A stretch of 11,882 nucleotides of DNA from Gammaproteobacteria bacterium (GCA_006227015.1 SBGI01000038.1:1-11882), one strand, 5' to 3'; numbered from the stretch's first letter, positions 1 through 11,325 are shown. Made by a program: numbers and translations. Notes: a model not told the origin generated them from the letters alone.

Positions 1-420
1 GCCACCAACCAGTCCGGCATTGGTCGCGGCCTGTTTGATCTGGACGACCTTGAAGCCATGCACGCAAGGCTAAATGAGCTGGTACTGGAAGAGGGCGGTG
101 AATTGTCTGGCATTTTTTATTGCCCGCACACACCGGACGACCAGTGCGGGTGCCGCAAGCCGGCCCCCGGTTTACTGACAGCAATCGCTGAGGATTTTGC
201 TCTGGATCTTGCTGGTGTACCGATAATCGGGGACAGCCTGCGGGATCTGCAGGCCGGACTCAAATACCACTGTGCTCCGATTCTGGTCAGAACCGGCAAG
301 GGCGCAGCAACGGAAAGTAAGCTGACACAACAGCCAGAACCCGAACTTGCCAGCGCGCTGGTTTTTGACGACCTGTCGCAAGCTGTTACCTACCTGCTTG
401 ACCAACCACAGGACAGCTAG
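1..420 (+). CDS. gmhB: D-glycero-beta-D-manno-heptose 1,7-bisphosphate 7-phosphatase, C-terminal part (5' end outside window)
   Basis: The reading frame is open from base 1 and ends at TAG 418-420, giving the last 139 residues; the start and the N-terminal HAD nucleophile motif (DxDxT) lie left of the window. Visible HAD features are the Thr/Ser motif TNQSGIGRG at the beginning, the Lys of CRKPAPG (about residues 51-57 of the fragment), and the acidic motif IIGDSLRDLQAG. C41, H43, C49 and C51 of the fragment form the zinc-binding loop typical of GmhB. In this family the enzyme removes the C7 phosphate during ADP-heptose synthesis for the LPS inner core, in the cytoplasm. The gene ends one base before the acyltransferase ATG, so the two probably form an operon. 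Gene order gmhB-acyltransferase-gyrB matches Pseudomonas. Family assignment is strong; the truncation is only the window edge. Confidence 0.93.
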   Translation, partial: ATNQSGIGRGLFDLDDLEAMHARLNELVLEEGGELSGIFYCPHTPDDQCGCRKPAPGLLTAIAEDFALDLAGVPIIGDSLRDLQAGLKYHCAPILVRTGKGAATESKLTQQPEPELASALVFDDLSQAVTYLLDQPQDS

Positions 421-421
421 C

Positions 422-1147
422 ATGAACACACCTATCATGTATCTGCGCTCCATCTTCTTTTACGTTCTGTATTTTCTGATTGTGATTTTTTTCGGTGTTG
501 TATCTTCCTTGTCCGGTCCTTTCCTAAGCTATATCAACCGTCATCGCATGTTGACGACTGCGGGGATGTTGATTATTAGAGCCCTGAGCCTAAGCTGTGG
601 GGTCAAAATCAAGGTTGAGGGCCTGGAGAACATACCCAATGGTCCCTGTGTAGTGCTGAGTAAACACCAGTCCACCTGGGAAACCTTCTTTCTACAACGC
701 CTGTTTATGCCTGTCAGTACGATACTGAAACAGGAGCTGTTGAAAATTCCCTTTTTTGGATGGGGGATTCGACTGATGCACCCAATCGCCATTGACCGCA
801 GCAATCCAAGACAGGCCATGGTTCAGGTAATGCAACAGGGAAAACAACGGATATCCGAAGGTAACCGGGTCGTCATTTATCCTGAAGGTACCCGAACAGC
901 CTATGGCAAGGTGGGTAAGTATGGTCGTAGCGGTGCCGCTCTTGCCATTGCTTCCAATGTCCCCGTTGTCCCCGTGGCCCACAATTCCGGTTACTGCTGG
1001 CCATCACACCAGCTGCTTAAACACTCCGGAGTGGTTCATGTGGTAATCGGTAAGCCCATCAGCACGGAAAACAAGGAAAGCCTGGCACTGACGGAAGAAG
1101 TGAAAGCGTGGATTGAAGAGCAGCAAAACAGGCTTGATGTGCGTTAA
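422..1147 (+). CDS. plsC: 1-acyl-sn-glycerol-3-phosphate acyltransferase family protein (PlsC/LPLAT)
   Basis: A 241-residue protein starting at ATG 422, with AGGA at 410-413 eight bases upstream and only one base after the gmhB stop. An open frame runs further upstream but lies inside gmhB and is rejected. Residues about 7-35 form a hydrophobic N-terminal membrane segment. The LPLAT catalytic motif appears as KHQSTWE, with His82 and Glu87, an HX4E variant of the usual HX4D. YPEGTR (153-158) is the substrate-binding motif and VPVVPVAH the downstream block. The family transfers an acyl chain from acyl-ACP or acyl-CoA to lysophosphatidic acid at the inner membrane. In Pseudomonas the homologue at this place is one of several such acyltransferases, so it may be a secondary enzyme or act on a different lysolipid. 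The symbol is a family name. No private terminator follows; transcription probably ends at 1442-1468. Confidence 0.85.
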   Translation: MNTPIMYLRSIFFYVLYFLIVIFFGVVSSLSGPFLSYINRHRMLTTAGMLIIRALSLSCGVKIKVEGLENIPNGPCVVLSKHQSTWETFFLQRLFMPVSTILKQELLKIPFFGWGIRLMHPIAIDRSNPRQAMVQVMQQGKQRISEGNRVVIYPEGTRTAYGKVGKYGRSGAALAIASNVPVVPVAHNSGYCWPSHQLLKHSGVVHVVIGKPISTENKESLALTEEVKAWIEEQQNRLDVR

Positions 1148-1234
1148 TACTCAAGATAACTTTCTGTTTATGGCAGCGGGTAGCGGGTTAGCCTAGACTA
1201 AATCGATAATAATTTTCAGGGAGAGAGAACCTCT

Positions 1235-1408
1235 ATGTCACCTTTAGATAATGGCACTTACACAGGCCCAGAGCGGCGTAATGATCAGCGCAGGAAAAAA
1301 CAGGACCGGCGGGAAGACATTCGCTTTGAACCGGGCAAGGATGACCGCCGACAGAGTAAAGGGCGGCGCAAAACAGACGGTGACCTCTGGCGCCAGCGAG
1401 AAGAATAA
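1235..1408 (+). CDS. small Arg-rich hypothetical protein with repeated RR pairs (57 aa)
   Basis: ATG 1235 to TAA 1406-1408 encodes 57 residues, preceded by a purine-rich AGGGAG at 1218-1223 (11-base spacer). The product is almost wholly hydrophilic and basic, with Arg pairs at residues 14-15, 19-20, 25-26, 38-39 and 44-45, usually preceded by an acidic or polar residue (PERR, DQRR, DRR, DDRR, KGRR), and a central block IRFEPGK. There is no signal peptide, membrane segment or cysteine. It sits alone between the acyltransferase and convergent gyrB, and a strong bidirectional terminator begins 33 bases after its stop, which supports expression. A GATAAT at 1205-1210 could be a -10, but I see no convincing -35. 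I do not recognise a named family. The composition suggests a disordered or nucleic-acid-binding peptide, but that is inference. Confidence 0.62.
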   Translation: MSPLDNGTYTGPERRNDQRRKKQDRREDIRFEPGKDDRRQSKGRRKTDGDLWRQREE

Positions 1409-1441
1409 ACAACGTAGCTAATTAACAAAATTCTAGCAATA

Positions 1442-1468
1442 AAAAAACCGGCCAAATGCCGGTTTTTT
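1442..1468. terminator. bidirectional rho-independent terminator between small ORF and gyrB
   Basis: An 11-bp perfect inverted repeat, AAAAAACCGGC (1442-1452) and GCCGGTTTTTT (1458-1468), with a five-base loop. The A run on the left arm and T run on the right give a U tract on either strand, so it can end both the rightward small-ORF/acyltransferase transcript and the leftward gyrB transcript, whose stop is at 1484. Confidence 0.9.
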
Positions 1469-1483
1469 ATTAATTTCAATGGG

Positions 1484-5043
<3,560 letters not shown>

Positions 5044-5069
5044 GGTTCGCTACACGGGACCCATTTTTT

Positions 5070-6173
5070 CTAAAGGCGCATTGGCATAACAACGTACGCA
5101 GCGCTTTCGTCCTTCGGATCAAGCATCAGAGCGCTGCTGTTAGCGTCAGAAAGAATAAACTGTACATCCTGGCCTCGCAGCACGTTGAGCACATCAATGA
5201 TATAACTGACATTGAAGCCAACCTCCAGCTCGCCGGAATTGTAGTTAACCACAACCTCTTCCTGGGCCTCTTCCTGCTCAGGGTTATTGGCGGTCATGGT
5301 CAATATTCCATCATCAAGAATCAGGCGTACACCACGATATTTTTCATTGGACAAAATTGATGTACGACTAAACGCGTGACGAAGATCTTCGCGATTGCCA
5401 GTTAACGGCTTGTCTCCACCCTTGGGTAATACCCGCTCATAATCCGGGTAAGCGCCATCCACCAGTTTGGAGGTAAAGCAGCATTCCGGAGTCGTCACTC
5501 GTATATGGTTATTCCCCAGCACCGCGGTCACCTCACCTTCTCCACCCATCAGGCGGGAGAGTTCAATGACAGCCTTGCGCGGCACAATTGCCTGGGATGG
5601 TGCCTGATCAACTCCTGGCAACGGTGCATCTTTCATAGCCAACCGGTGTCCATCTGTAGCAACGGCCCTAAGCCTGCCGCCACCAACTTCAAGCAGCATA
5701 CCGTTCAAATAATAGCGAACATCCTGCTGCGCCATGGCAAATGCAGTACTGTCCAGAAGCTGCTTGAAAAGCCCCTGGTCAATCTTGAATTCACAGTTTC
5801 CTGGCCCACCATCAACACTGGGGAACTCGCTGGCCGGCAAGGTCGACAAGGTAAAGCGGCTGCGACCACTGGTAATTAGCAGGCGACCCGCAGATTCTTC
5901 CTGCAGAGATAGCTCGCTCCCTTCTGGCAAGGACCGACAAATATCCATCAGCTTTCTGGCTGGGACTGTTATTTCGCCTTCATCGGTAATGTTGTCCAAC
6001 ATCAGTTGGCCGATGATTTCCACTTCCAGATCTGTTCCTGTCAACGACAGCCGACCGTCCTTCAAGGAGATCAATACATTGGACAGGATCGGTAATGTTT
6101 GGCGGCGCTCTACTACGCCCACCACCAGCTGGAGCGGCTTTAAAAATTCTTCTCGCGATACGCTGAACTTCAT
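5070..6173 (-). CDS. dnaN: DNA polymerase III beta subunit (sliding clamp)
   Basis: A 367-residue protein, the usual length, forming a ring-shaped homodimer that tethers polymerase III to DNA. The N-terminus MKFSVSREEFLKPLQ, the conserved RRQTLPILSNVL (about 23-35), the central RYYLNGMLLE and TDGHRLA blocks, and the C-terminal YVVMPMRL that forms part of the peptide-binding pocket are all present. Start is ATG 6173-6171, with a weak GGGAT about nine bases upstream. It follows dnaA after 86 non-coding bases, where I see no clear promoter or DnaA box, and precedes recF by 26 bases, so dnaA-dnaN-recF-gyrB is probably co-transcribed at least in part. Confidence 0.98.
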   Translation of the reverse strand: MKFSVSREEFLKPLQLVVGVVERRQTLPILSNVLISLKDGRLSLTGTDLEVEIIGQLMLDNITDEGEITVPARKLMDICRSLPEGSELSLQEESAGRLLITSGRSRFTLSTLPASEFPSVDGGPGNCEFKIDQGLFKQLLDSTAFAMAQQDVRYYLNGMLLEVGGGRLRAVATDGHRLAMKDAPLPGVDQAPSQAIVPRKAVIELSRLMGGEGEVTAVLGNNHIRVTTPECCFTSKLVDGAYPDYERVLPKGGDKPLTGNREDLRHAFSRTSILSNEKYRGVRLILDDGILTMTANNPEQEEAQEEVVVNYNSGELEVGFNVSYIIDVLNVLRGQDVQFILSDANSSALMLDPKDESAAYVVMPMRL

Positions 6174-6259
6174 CCGTTATTCATCCCAACTAATAGAGAG
6201 TAAAGAGGTTGCTTATTATGAGCGATAAATGAATCAATGGCAGGACTTAGCTAGTCATT

Positions 6260-7669
6260 TTAGGTTGTCAATGTTCTCATAAGCTGCCTGATATCATCGC
6301 TGATTTCTCGGCTAGTTTCCTGCAATTCTTTCACCTTGCGGCACGCATGCAGGACCGTTGTATGATCCCGCCCCCCAAAGGCTTCACCAATTTCCGGAAG
6401 ACTATGGCTGGTAAGCTCCTTTGCCAAAGCCATCGCCACCTGTCGCGGCCTGGCAATCGAGCGACTACGTCTTTTTGAAAGCAGCTCAGATAATTTTACC
6501 TTGTAATACTCGGACACAACACGCTGAATATTGTCGATCGTTACCAGTTTATCCTGAAGGGCCAGCAAATCCCGCAATGACTCTCTGATTAGGTCTATGT
6601 CTATTGGTCGCCCAGTAAAGTGAGCACTTGCTATCACCCTCTTTAGGGCTCCCTCAAGCTCTCTGACATTGGAGCGCAAACGTTGTGCAATAAAAAATGC
6701 TGAGTCAGTGGGCAGTTCTACCTTGGCCTGCAGTGCCTTCTTGATAAGAATGGCTACCCGTGTTTCCAGTTCCGGCGGTTCGACGGCTACGGTTAGACCC
6801 CAGCCAAAACGAGACTTCAACCGCTCTTCCAGACCATCAATCTCTTTAGGGTATCGGTCGCAGGTAAGAATCATCTGCTGACCACCTTCAAGCAGGGCAT
6901 TAAAGGTATGAAAAAACTCTTCCTGTGATCGCTCTTTGCCAGCGAAAAACTGGATATCGTCAATCAGCAGTGCATCAACCGAACGATAAAAACGTTTGAA
7001 ATCATTGATAGCATTTAGCTGCAGGGCTTTAACCATGTCTGCAACAAAGCGCTCCGAGTGAAGATAAATAATTTTTGCATTCGGTTTTTGTTGTCGAAGG
7101 GCATTACCCACCGCATGCATCAAGTGTGTTTTACCGAGCCCTACCCCTCCATAAATGAAAAGCGGGTTGTAGGAACTGCCGGGATTTTCTGCAACCTGAC
7201 GCGAGGCAGCCAGTGCCAGCTGGTTGGACTTCCCCTCTACAAAAGACGCAAACGTAAAGGTTTCATTAATATTACTTTGGTGGTTTAACCCACCCTCAAC
7301 TCCGGAATTTCGTGTATCAGGTACAACCTGTATATGCGTGGTACTTTCAGTAACTGGGGCACTTACCGTCGGTGCTTGCGGTGGCGGTTGTTTGATGGGT
7401 ATAGAGACAGTGCCGGATTCCACGGTTACAGAACAGCGTTCTCCACTAATCTGCTGGAATAGCTCAACAATGCGATCAAGAAACTTATCTGAAACCCAGT
7501 CTTTGACAAACCGGTTCGGGGCGAGGAGTTGAATATTTTTTGAGATATTGTCTTCTGACAGGCCTTCTGGATGACTCAAGGTCAAGGGTCTTATCCAGGT
7601 ATTGAACTGCTGGGCTGGCAACTCTTCCTGCAAGCAGCCCAAACATTTTTCCCATAAAACCTGTGCCAA
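6260..7669 (-). CDS. dnaA: chromosomal replication initiator protein DnaA (TTG start)
   Basis: A 469-residue AAA+ ATPase that binds DnaA boxes and opens the origin. Domain I starts AQVLWEKCL and continues [14 protein letters not shown]; a low-complexity linker (about 88-130) follows; the AAA+ domain has Walker [10 protein letters not shown] (174-182), Walker B LLIDDIQ (234-240), LKSRFGWG with the Arg region (285-291) and VRELEGAL; domain IV ends with the box-binding signature [15 protein letters not shown] (432-446). No ATG or GTG suits the start. TTG 7669-7667 has AAGGGG (7681-7676) at a six-base spacing and puts the conserved Trp at residue 6, as in E. coli and Pseudomonas. A TTG two codons upstream (7675) abuts the AAGGGG and is less likely. 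DnaA boxes upstream suggest autoregulation. Confidence 0.96.
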   Translation of the reverse strand: MAQVLWEKCLGCLQEELPAQQFNTWIRPLTLSHPEGLSEDNISKNIQLLAPNRFVKDWVSDKFLDRIVELFQQISGERCSVTVESGTVSIPIKQPPPQAPTVSAPVTESTTHIQVVPDTRNSGVEGGLNHQSNINETFTFASFVEGKSNQLALAASRQVAENPGSSYNPLFIYGGVGLGKTHLMHAVGNALRQQKPNAKIIYLHSERFVADMVKALQLNAINDFKRFYRSVDALLIDDIQFFAGKERSQEEFFHTFNALLEGGQQMILTCDRYPKEIDGLEERLKSRFGWGLTVAVEPPELETRVAILIKKALQAKVELPTDSAFFIAQRLRSNVRELEGALKRVIASAHFTGRPIDIDLIRESLRDLLALQDKLVTIDNIQRVVSEYYKVKLSELLSKRRSRSIARPRQVAMALAKELTSHSLPEIGEAFGGRDHTTVLHACRKVKELQETSREISDDIRQLMRTLTT

Positions 7670-7675
7670 GCCCAA

Positions 7676-7681
7676 CCCCTT
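7676..7681 (-). promoter_or_regulatory. Shine-Dalgarno site that decides the dnaA start
   Basis: AAGGGG on the minus strand lies six bases before TTG 7669-7667. It would directly touch the alternative TTG at 7675, so it favours the shorter DnaA. Confidence 0.65.
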
Positions 7682-7760
7682 TTTTCTTCCAATCCCGTTG
7701 AATTACGCTGACTGCTGCGCTCTGTTTTTTGTGCACTTAGTCTATCGGGAATAAACTCGC

Positions 7761-7769
7761 TTATCCACA
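7761..7769 (+). promoter_or_regulatory. DnaA box 1 (TTATCCACA)
   Basis: Exact match to the high-affinity DnaA box TTATCCACA, 92 bases upstream of the dnaA TTG. It may serve both the origin and autoregulation of dnaA. Confidence 0.88.
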
Positions 7770-7812
7770 CCTTTCCTTTGTTTAGGACAAGAGAAAATTC
7801 TGAATAATTTGT

Positions 7813-7840
7813 TATTTATCAGCATCTTAATAAAAATCAA
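7813..7840 (-). promoter_or_regulatory. possible dnaA promoter
   Basis: On the minus strand TTGATT (7840-7835) and TAAATA (7818-7813) are separated by 16 bases, resembling sigma-70 -35 and -10 elements. A start near 7805 would leave a leader of about 135 bases containing DnaA box 1. The region is so AT-rich that chance matches are likely. Confidence 0.35.
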
Positions 7841-7850
7841 GCAATTATTA

Positions 7851-7859
7851 TTATGCACA
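7851..7859 (+). promoter_or_regulatory. DnaA box 2 (TTATGCACA)
   Basis: Exact match to TTATNCACA. It lies inside the AT-rich core and directly adjoins a TTA trinucleotide run (7845-7853). Confidence 0.8.
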
Positions 7860-7897
7860 GAAAAAAATATTTTTTTGTATGTTTTTTAATCACGATC

Positions 7898-7906
7898 TGT
7901 GGATAA
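7898..7906 (-). promoter_or_regulatory. DnaA box 3 (TTATCCACA on the minus strand)
   Basis: TGTGGATAA on the + strand is an exact high-affinity box in inverse orientation to boxes 1 and 2, placed at the mnmE-side edge of the AT-rich core. Confidence 0.87.
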
Positions 7907-8011
7907 CCTGTTAGTTTGTGGTGGACATACGGGGGGTTATCTGTCGAGAAACTTCTAACGTATTGTTCTTTCAGGGTTCTTTAAATTTGGTGACCGAGCT
8001 TCCGATAAAGG

Positions 8012-9370
8012 TCACTTGCCAATACAAAAACTCGAGAAGATCCGCCCAAGCATATCATCTGCAGAAAACTCTCCCGTGATTTCACCCAGGGCCTGTTGGG
8101 CGAGCCGGAGGTCTTCCGCCAACAGCTCTCCTGCTCCCGCCTCATTTAATTGCTGGTGACCCGTCTCCAGGTAATCCCCCGCACGGTAAAGGGCGTCAAG
8201 ATGTCTGCGTCGGGCAATAAATGTTCCCCCGCCCCCTCCGCTGTATCCCATACATTCCTTAAGGTGGGTAATTAACGATTCAATCCCCTGGCCCGCTTTG
8301 GCAGAAAGCGCAATCACGGGAATGTGCTCATTGTCATCCTGTCCCGGCTTCAGTCCGGACAGATCAGCCTTATTCAACACGACCGTGATATTGGATTTGT
8401 CGGGAAAGCGCTCGTAAAACTCTGGCCAGTTCTGCTGTGCCGCCAGTGAATAGTCTGCTGTACTGTCAATAACAAAAAGGACCCTGTCTGCATTTTCAAT
8501 TTCCAACCAGGCCCGCCTTATACCTTCCATCTCGACAAGGTCCCCGGTATCCCGAAGTCCCGCCGTATCGATGATATGGAGAGGCATGCCATCAATGCTG
8601 ATCTCCTCGCGCAAAACATCACGGGTGGTGCCAGCTACATCAGTAACGATGGCCCGCTCCCTACCAGCTAACGCATTCAGCAGGCTTGACTTGCCCGCAT
8701 TGGGCTTGCCGGCAATGACCACTGTCATTCCTTCGCGCAGTAAACTACCCTGTTGCGCCTGGGCGATCACCTCGCTCAGTTGCTGCCGAAGCGCGCTGAG
8801 CCTGGTCAAGACCTGACCATCTGCAAGAAAATCAATTTCCTCCTCGGGAAAGTCAATTGCACCTTCTACATAGATCCTCAGCTGAATTAACCGCTCAACT
8901 AATTCATGGATTTGTGTTGAAAAAACACCCTGTAGTGAGCGCACGGCACAGCGAGCAGCTTCACTTGAAGAAGCATCAATCAGGTCGGCAACGGCTTCTG
9001 CCTGTGCCAGATCCAGTTTGTCATTAAGGAATGCACGTTTGGTGAATTCCCCAGGCTGAGCCAGTCTCGCACCCTGTGATAAAACACGCCTGACCAGAAG
9101 ATCGAGAACCACTGGACCGCCATGACCCTGAAGTTCCAGAACGTCCTCGCCGGTGAAGGAATGGGGCGCCTTGAAATAAATGGCTAACCCCTGATCAATT
9201 ACCTCTCCCTCTGTATCCAGGAAATCACAGAATGTGGCATGGCGCGGCTCTAGTTTTTTTCCAACAACAGACGTTATGAAAGGCAGGATGTTCTTGCCGG
9301 ATAGCCGCACAATACCGACGCCCCCCCTCCCGGGTGCCGTGGCAACAGCAACGATGGTATCTTGATCCAA
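8012..9370 (-). CDS. mnmE: tRNA uridine-5-carboxymethylaminomethyl modification GTPase MnmE (TTG start)
   Basis: A 452-residue GTPase which, with MnmG, makes the 5-(carboxymethyl)aminomethyl group on wobble uridine-34 of several tRNAs. The N-terminal folate-binding domain begins [22 protein letters not shown]; the G domain has GKPNAGKSS (221-229), the K-loop region DVAGTTRD (244-251), DTAGLRDT (268-275) and NKAD (333-336); the C-terminus FCIGK carries the catalytic Cys449. TTG 9370-9368 is chosen because GGAGG (9382-9378) lies seven bases before it and it yields the family N-terminus; an in-frame start at 9439 would run back through the terminator and into yidC. A five-Gly run (about 378-382) is a local oddity in a variable loop. 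The usual partner mnmG does not follow; the gene ends directly at the putative oriC. Confidence 0.96.
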   Translation of the reverse strand: MDQDTIVAVATAPGRGGVGIVRLSGKNILPFITSVVGKKLEPRHATFCDFLDTEGEVIDQGLAIYFKAPHSFTGEDVLELQGHGGPVVLDLLVRRVLSQGARLAQPGEFTKRAFLNDKLDLAQAEAVADLIDASSSEAARCAVRSLQGVFSTQIHELVERLIQLRIYVEGAIDFPEEEIDFLADGQVLTRLSALRQQLSEVIAQAQQGSLLREGMTVVIAGKPNAGKSSLLNALAGRERAIVTDVAGTTRDVLREEISIDGMPLHIIDTAGLRDTGDLVEMEGIRRAWLEIENADRVLFVIDSTADYSLAAQQNWPEFYERFPDKSNITVVLNKADLSGLKPGQDDNEHIPVIALSAKAGQGIESLITHLKECMGYSGGGGGTFIARRRHLDALYRAGDYLETGHQQLNEAGAGELLAEDLRLAQQALGEITGEFSADDMLGRIFSSFCIGK

Positions 9371-9377
9371 AACCCTA

Positions 9378-9382
9378 CCTCC
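9378..9382 (-). promoter_or_regulatory. Shine-Dalgarno site that decides the mnmE TTG start
   Basis: GGAGG on the minus strand, seven bases before TTG 9370-9368 and only three bases after the T tract of the yidC terminator. Confidence 0.8.
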
Positions 9383-9385
9383 AAG

Positions 9386-9407
9386 AAAAAAGGCTCCCGA
9401 AGGAGCC
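9386..9407 (-). terminator. rho-independent terminator after yidC
   Basis: On the minus strand GGCTCC (9407-9402), TTCG tetraloop, GGAGCC (9397-9392), then six T (9391-9386). It starts seven bases after the yidC stop and ends just before the mnmE ribosome binding site, so it should end or attenuate the rpmH-rnpA-yidD-yidC transcript. Confidence 0.9.
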
Positions 9408-9413
9408 CTTATC

Positions 9414-11087
9414 TTATTTTTTTGCTGAGGCTCCCTCAATCTGCCGTGTGATTACCCACTGCTGAGCAATGGACAGCAAGTTGTTAACCGTCCAGTACAA
9501 CACCAGACCGGCTGGGAAGAACATAAAGAAGAAAGTAAATGCAATTGGCATCATCTGCATGATCTTCGCCTGGGTCGGGTCCGGCGGTGTCGGATTCAAA
9601 CGCATCTGTACAAACATACTGGCACCCATTAACAGTGGCAGGATGAAGTAAGGGTCTTTGACTGACAAATCACTGATCCAGAGAATCCAGGGTGCATGAC
9701 GCAGCTCAACACTTTCAAACAGCACCCAGTAAAGAGAGATAAATACGGGCATCTGTACCAGGATAGGCAAGCAACCGCCCATGGGGTTCACTTTTTCCCG
9801 TTTGTACAAGTTCATTGTTTCCTGGGAAAGTTTTTGCCGGTCATCTCCATAGAGGTCTTTGAGGCGAGCCATCTCTGGCTGTAGCTTGCGCATATTAGCC
9901 ATTGAGCGATAGCTGGTTGCGGACAGCTTGAAAAAGGCCAGCTTGATCAGAACCGTCAGCAAAATGATCGACCAGCCCCAGTTACCGATGAGTCCCTGAA
10001 TATGGTAAAGAACCCAGAAAATGGGTTTAGCGATCCACCACAACCAACCATAATCTACGGTCAGATCAAGGTAGGGGGATATTTCTTCAAGCCGGTATTG
10101 GTCTTTGGGGCCGGCATAAAAGGAAGCTTTCAACTCTCCCGTAGAGCCCGGTGCGACTTCTACCTGAGGGGAGGTAAAACCCATGGCATAAAGATCTTGC
10201 TTGCCGAGCTTGCGTAAATTGAAGTGGTTGACTGCTGACTGGTCTGGGACCCAGGCACTGATGAAGTAGTGTTGGATCATTGCCACCCAACCCCCTGTCA
10301 GATCCTCTTTGAACGTCTCTTTTTGCAGATCCTCAAAATCCAGCTTTTTATAATTTTCCTCTTTGGTACGCAGCGCCGCACCCAGGTAGGGACTCATTCC
10401 CATACCGCTGGTAACCTGTGGCTGGTGGCTATCTCGCTTGATCTGACCAAAAAGTGCTGCTTTCCAGGGTTGGTTACTTTTATTTCTCACCAAGTAGGAG
10501 ACATCAAATAGGTAATCGCCGCGATTCAGGGTATATCGCTTGATGATAGACACTTCCCCCTGCTGGTAGGTCAAGTCAACCAGAAGGGTTTGCTGGTCTC
10601 CTGAGAGGGTAAAGCTATCCGATGACGCAGAAAAAATCGGGCGATTTTTACTGGTATCAGTTCCATTTGGACCAATTAAACCACTCTGAGCAATATATGT
10701 AGTCGTCGCAGTGCGGTTTAACAAAATAAATGGATCAGTGCTGTTTTCGAGTTCAGTCAAATGCTTGAGCAATTCAATACGAACAATATCCCCACCATGG
10801 CTGTCGACGACTACCTTAAGAACGTCCGTAGTAATGGTAACAAGCCTGCTTTGTGTCAGCGCAGCTGAAACACTGGATGTTTCGGGCGCACCGGTATCGA
10901 CGATCTCTGGCAAGTCACCTGCCGACTCAGTCACTGGCGTTTGTTCCGGGGTTTCCGGTACCAGGGCCTCAACCATACTGTTATCTACTTGAGGCTTATG
11001 AGCCTCCTGAAACGTATTCCACTCCAGGAACAACATGTACAGCACCACAAGCATGGCGCCAATAAGCAGCGAACGTTGCCAATCCAT
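9414..11087 (-). CDS. yidC: membrane protein insertase YidC
   Basis: A 557-residue inner-membrane insertase acting with SecYEG or alone. The first membrane segment is at 6-21; a long periplasmic domain follows (about 25-345); the conserved insertase core includes membrane segments around 349-386, 437-458, 480-495 and 511-540. Core landmarks are [15 protein letters not shown] (392-406), [16 protein letters not shown] (432-447) and [13 protein letters not shown] (524-536). The position matching the groove Arg366 of E. coli is Lys382 here, keeping the positive charge. ATG 11087 is chosen because it gives the family N-terminus MDWQRSLL; the open frame continues upstream to 11132 into yidD. It starts seven bases after the yidD stop with only a weak Shine-Dalgarno, suggesting coupling. 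A strong terminator follows. Confidence 0.97.
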   Translation of the reverse strand: MDWQRSLLIGAMLVVLYMLFLEWNTFQEAHKPQVDNSMVEALVPETPEQTPVTESAGDLPEIVDTGAPETSSVSAALTQSRLVTITTDVLKVVVDSHGGDIVRIELLKHLTELENSTDPFILLNRTATTTYIAQSGLIGPNGTDTSKNRPIFSASSDSFTLSGDQQTLLVDLTYQQGEVSIIKRYTLNRGDYLFDVSYLVRNKSNQPWKAALFGQIKRDSHQPQVTSGMGMSPYLGAALRTKEENYKKLDFEDLQKETFKEDLTGGWVAMIQHYFISAWVPDQSAVNHFNLRKLGKQDLYAMGFTSPQVEVAPGSTGELKASFYAGPKDQYRLEEISPYLDLTVDYGWLWWIAKPIFWVLYHIQGLIGNWGWSIILLTVLIKLAFFKLSATSYRSMANMRKLQPEMARLKDLYGDDRQKLSQETMNLYKREKVNPMGGCLPILVQMPVFISLYWVLFESVELRHAPWILWISDLSVKDPYFILPLLMGASMFVQMRLNPTPPDPTQAKIMQMMPIAFTFFFMFFPAGLVLYWTVNNLLSIAQQWVITRQIEGASAKK

Positions 11088-11094
11088 AGTTATA

Positions 11095-11325
11095 TCAACT
11101 CTGAGTATGTTCTGATTCTGGTACCGGGTCATAACCCCCGGGGTGAAAAGGGTGACATTTTATAAGCCGCCGCAAGGTTAGATAACCCCCCTTGATCGTT
11201 CCATGCTGATTAACTGCCTCAATGGCATAACAGGAACAGCTTGGGTAAAAACGGCAACGGTCTCCCAGAATGGGGCTGACGAGGTACTGGTAGCCCCTAA
11301 TTATTGAGATGACTACCTCACGCAT
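11095..11325 (-). CDS. yidD: membrane protein insertion efficiency factor YidD
   Basis: A 76-residue protein of the YidD (DUF37) family, with the N-terminal amphipathic stretch VVISIIRGYQYLVSPILG, the conserved Cys motif CRFYPSCSCYAIEA and the basic KCHPFHPGGYDPVP block. It is thought to help YidC-dependent insertion at the inner face of the membrane. ATG 11325-11323 overlaps the rnpA stop TGA by one base (TGATG), so translation is probably coupled. An in-frame TTG one codon earlier is possible but less likely. Confidence 0.94.
   Translation of the reverse strand: MREVVISIIRGYQYLVSPILGDRCRFYPSCSCYAIEAVNQHGTIKGGYLTLRRLIKCHPFHPGGYDPVPESEHTQS

Larger units (their letters stand above)
7785..7890. 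other. AT-rich duplex-unwinding region candidate
   Basis: About 106 bases of strongly A+T-rich sequence between and around the DnaA boxes, including the perfect 16-bp palindrome AAAAAAATATTTTTTT (7861-7876) and a second T run at 7882-7887. Low melting stability and position between boxes fit a DNA unwinding element; this is inference. Confidence 0.6.
7670..8011. other. putative chromosomal replication origin (oriC), mnmE-dnaA intergenic region
   Basis: This stretch of about 340 bases has no credible gene. It holds three perfect TTATNCACA DnaA boxes (7761-7769, 7851-7859, 7898-7906), a very AT-rich core (about 7785-7890) and the likely dnaA promoter. In Pseudomonas the functional origin lies immediately upstream of dnaA, in the rpmH-dnaA gap; here the neighbour is mnmE. 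Only one GATC (7894-7897) is present, unlike the Dam/SeqA-rich enteric oriC. The mnmE-proximal 100 bases (7907-8011) show no further boxes. Origin activity is inferred from box cluster, AT richness and position. Confidence 0.78.

Noticed and set aside
347..421. Longer acyltransferase N-terminus starting at 347
   Set aside because: It lies inside gmhB in another frame; ATG 422 has a Shine-Dalgarno and precedes the membrane segment.
5050..5064. Four-codon mini-ORF (MGPV) between dnaN and recF
   Set aside because: No Shine-Dalgarno and too short to judge; likely chance.
6122..6129. Chi-like octamer GCTGGTGG on the minus strand in dnaN
   Set aside because: A single copy in conserved coding sequence, and the Chi sequence of this organism is unknown.
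7938..7946. TTATCTGTC as a fourth DnaA box
   Set aside because: Only about five of nine bases match the consensus.
7990..8015. GTGACC/GGTCAC inverted repeat across the mnmE stop as a terminator
   Set aside because: Only six base pairs with a 14-base loop and no T tract on the minus strand; too weak to call.
9371..9439. Longer mnmE N-terminus starting at 9439
   Set aside because: It overlaps the end of yidC and the terminator hairpin, and adds 23 residues absent from the family; TTG 9370 has a strong Shine-Dalgarno.
11088..11132. Longer yidC N-terminus starting at 11132
   Set aside because: It lies in the yidD coding region and adds residues before the conserved MDWQRSLL start.
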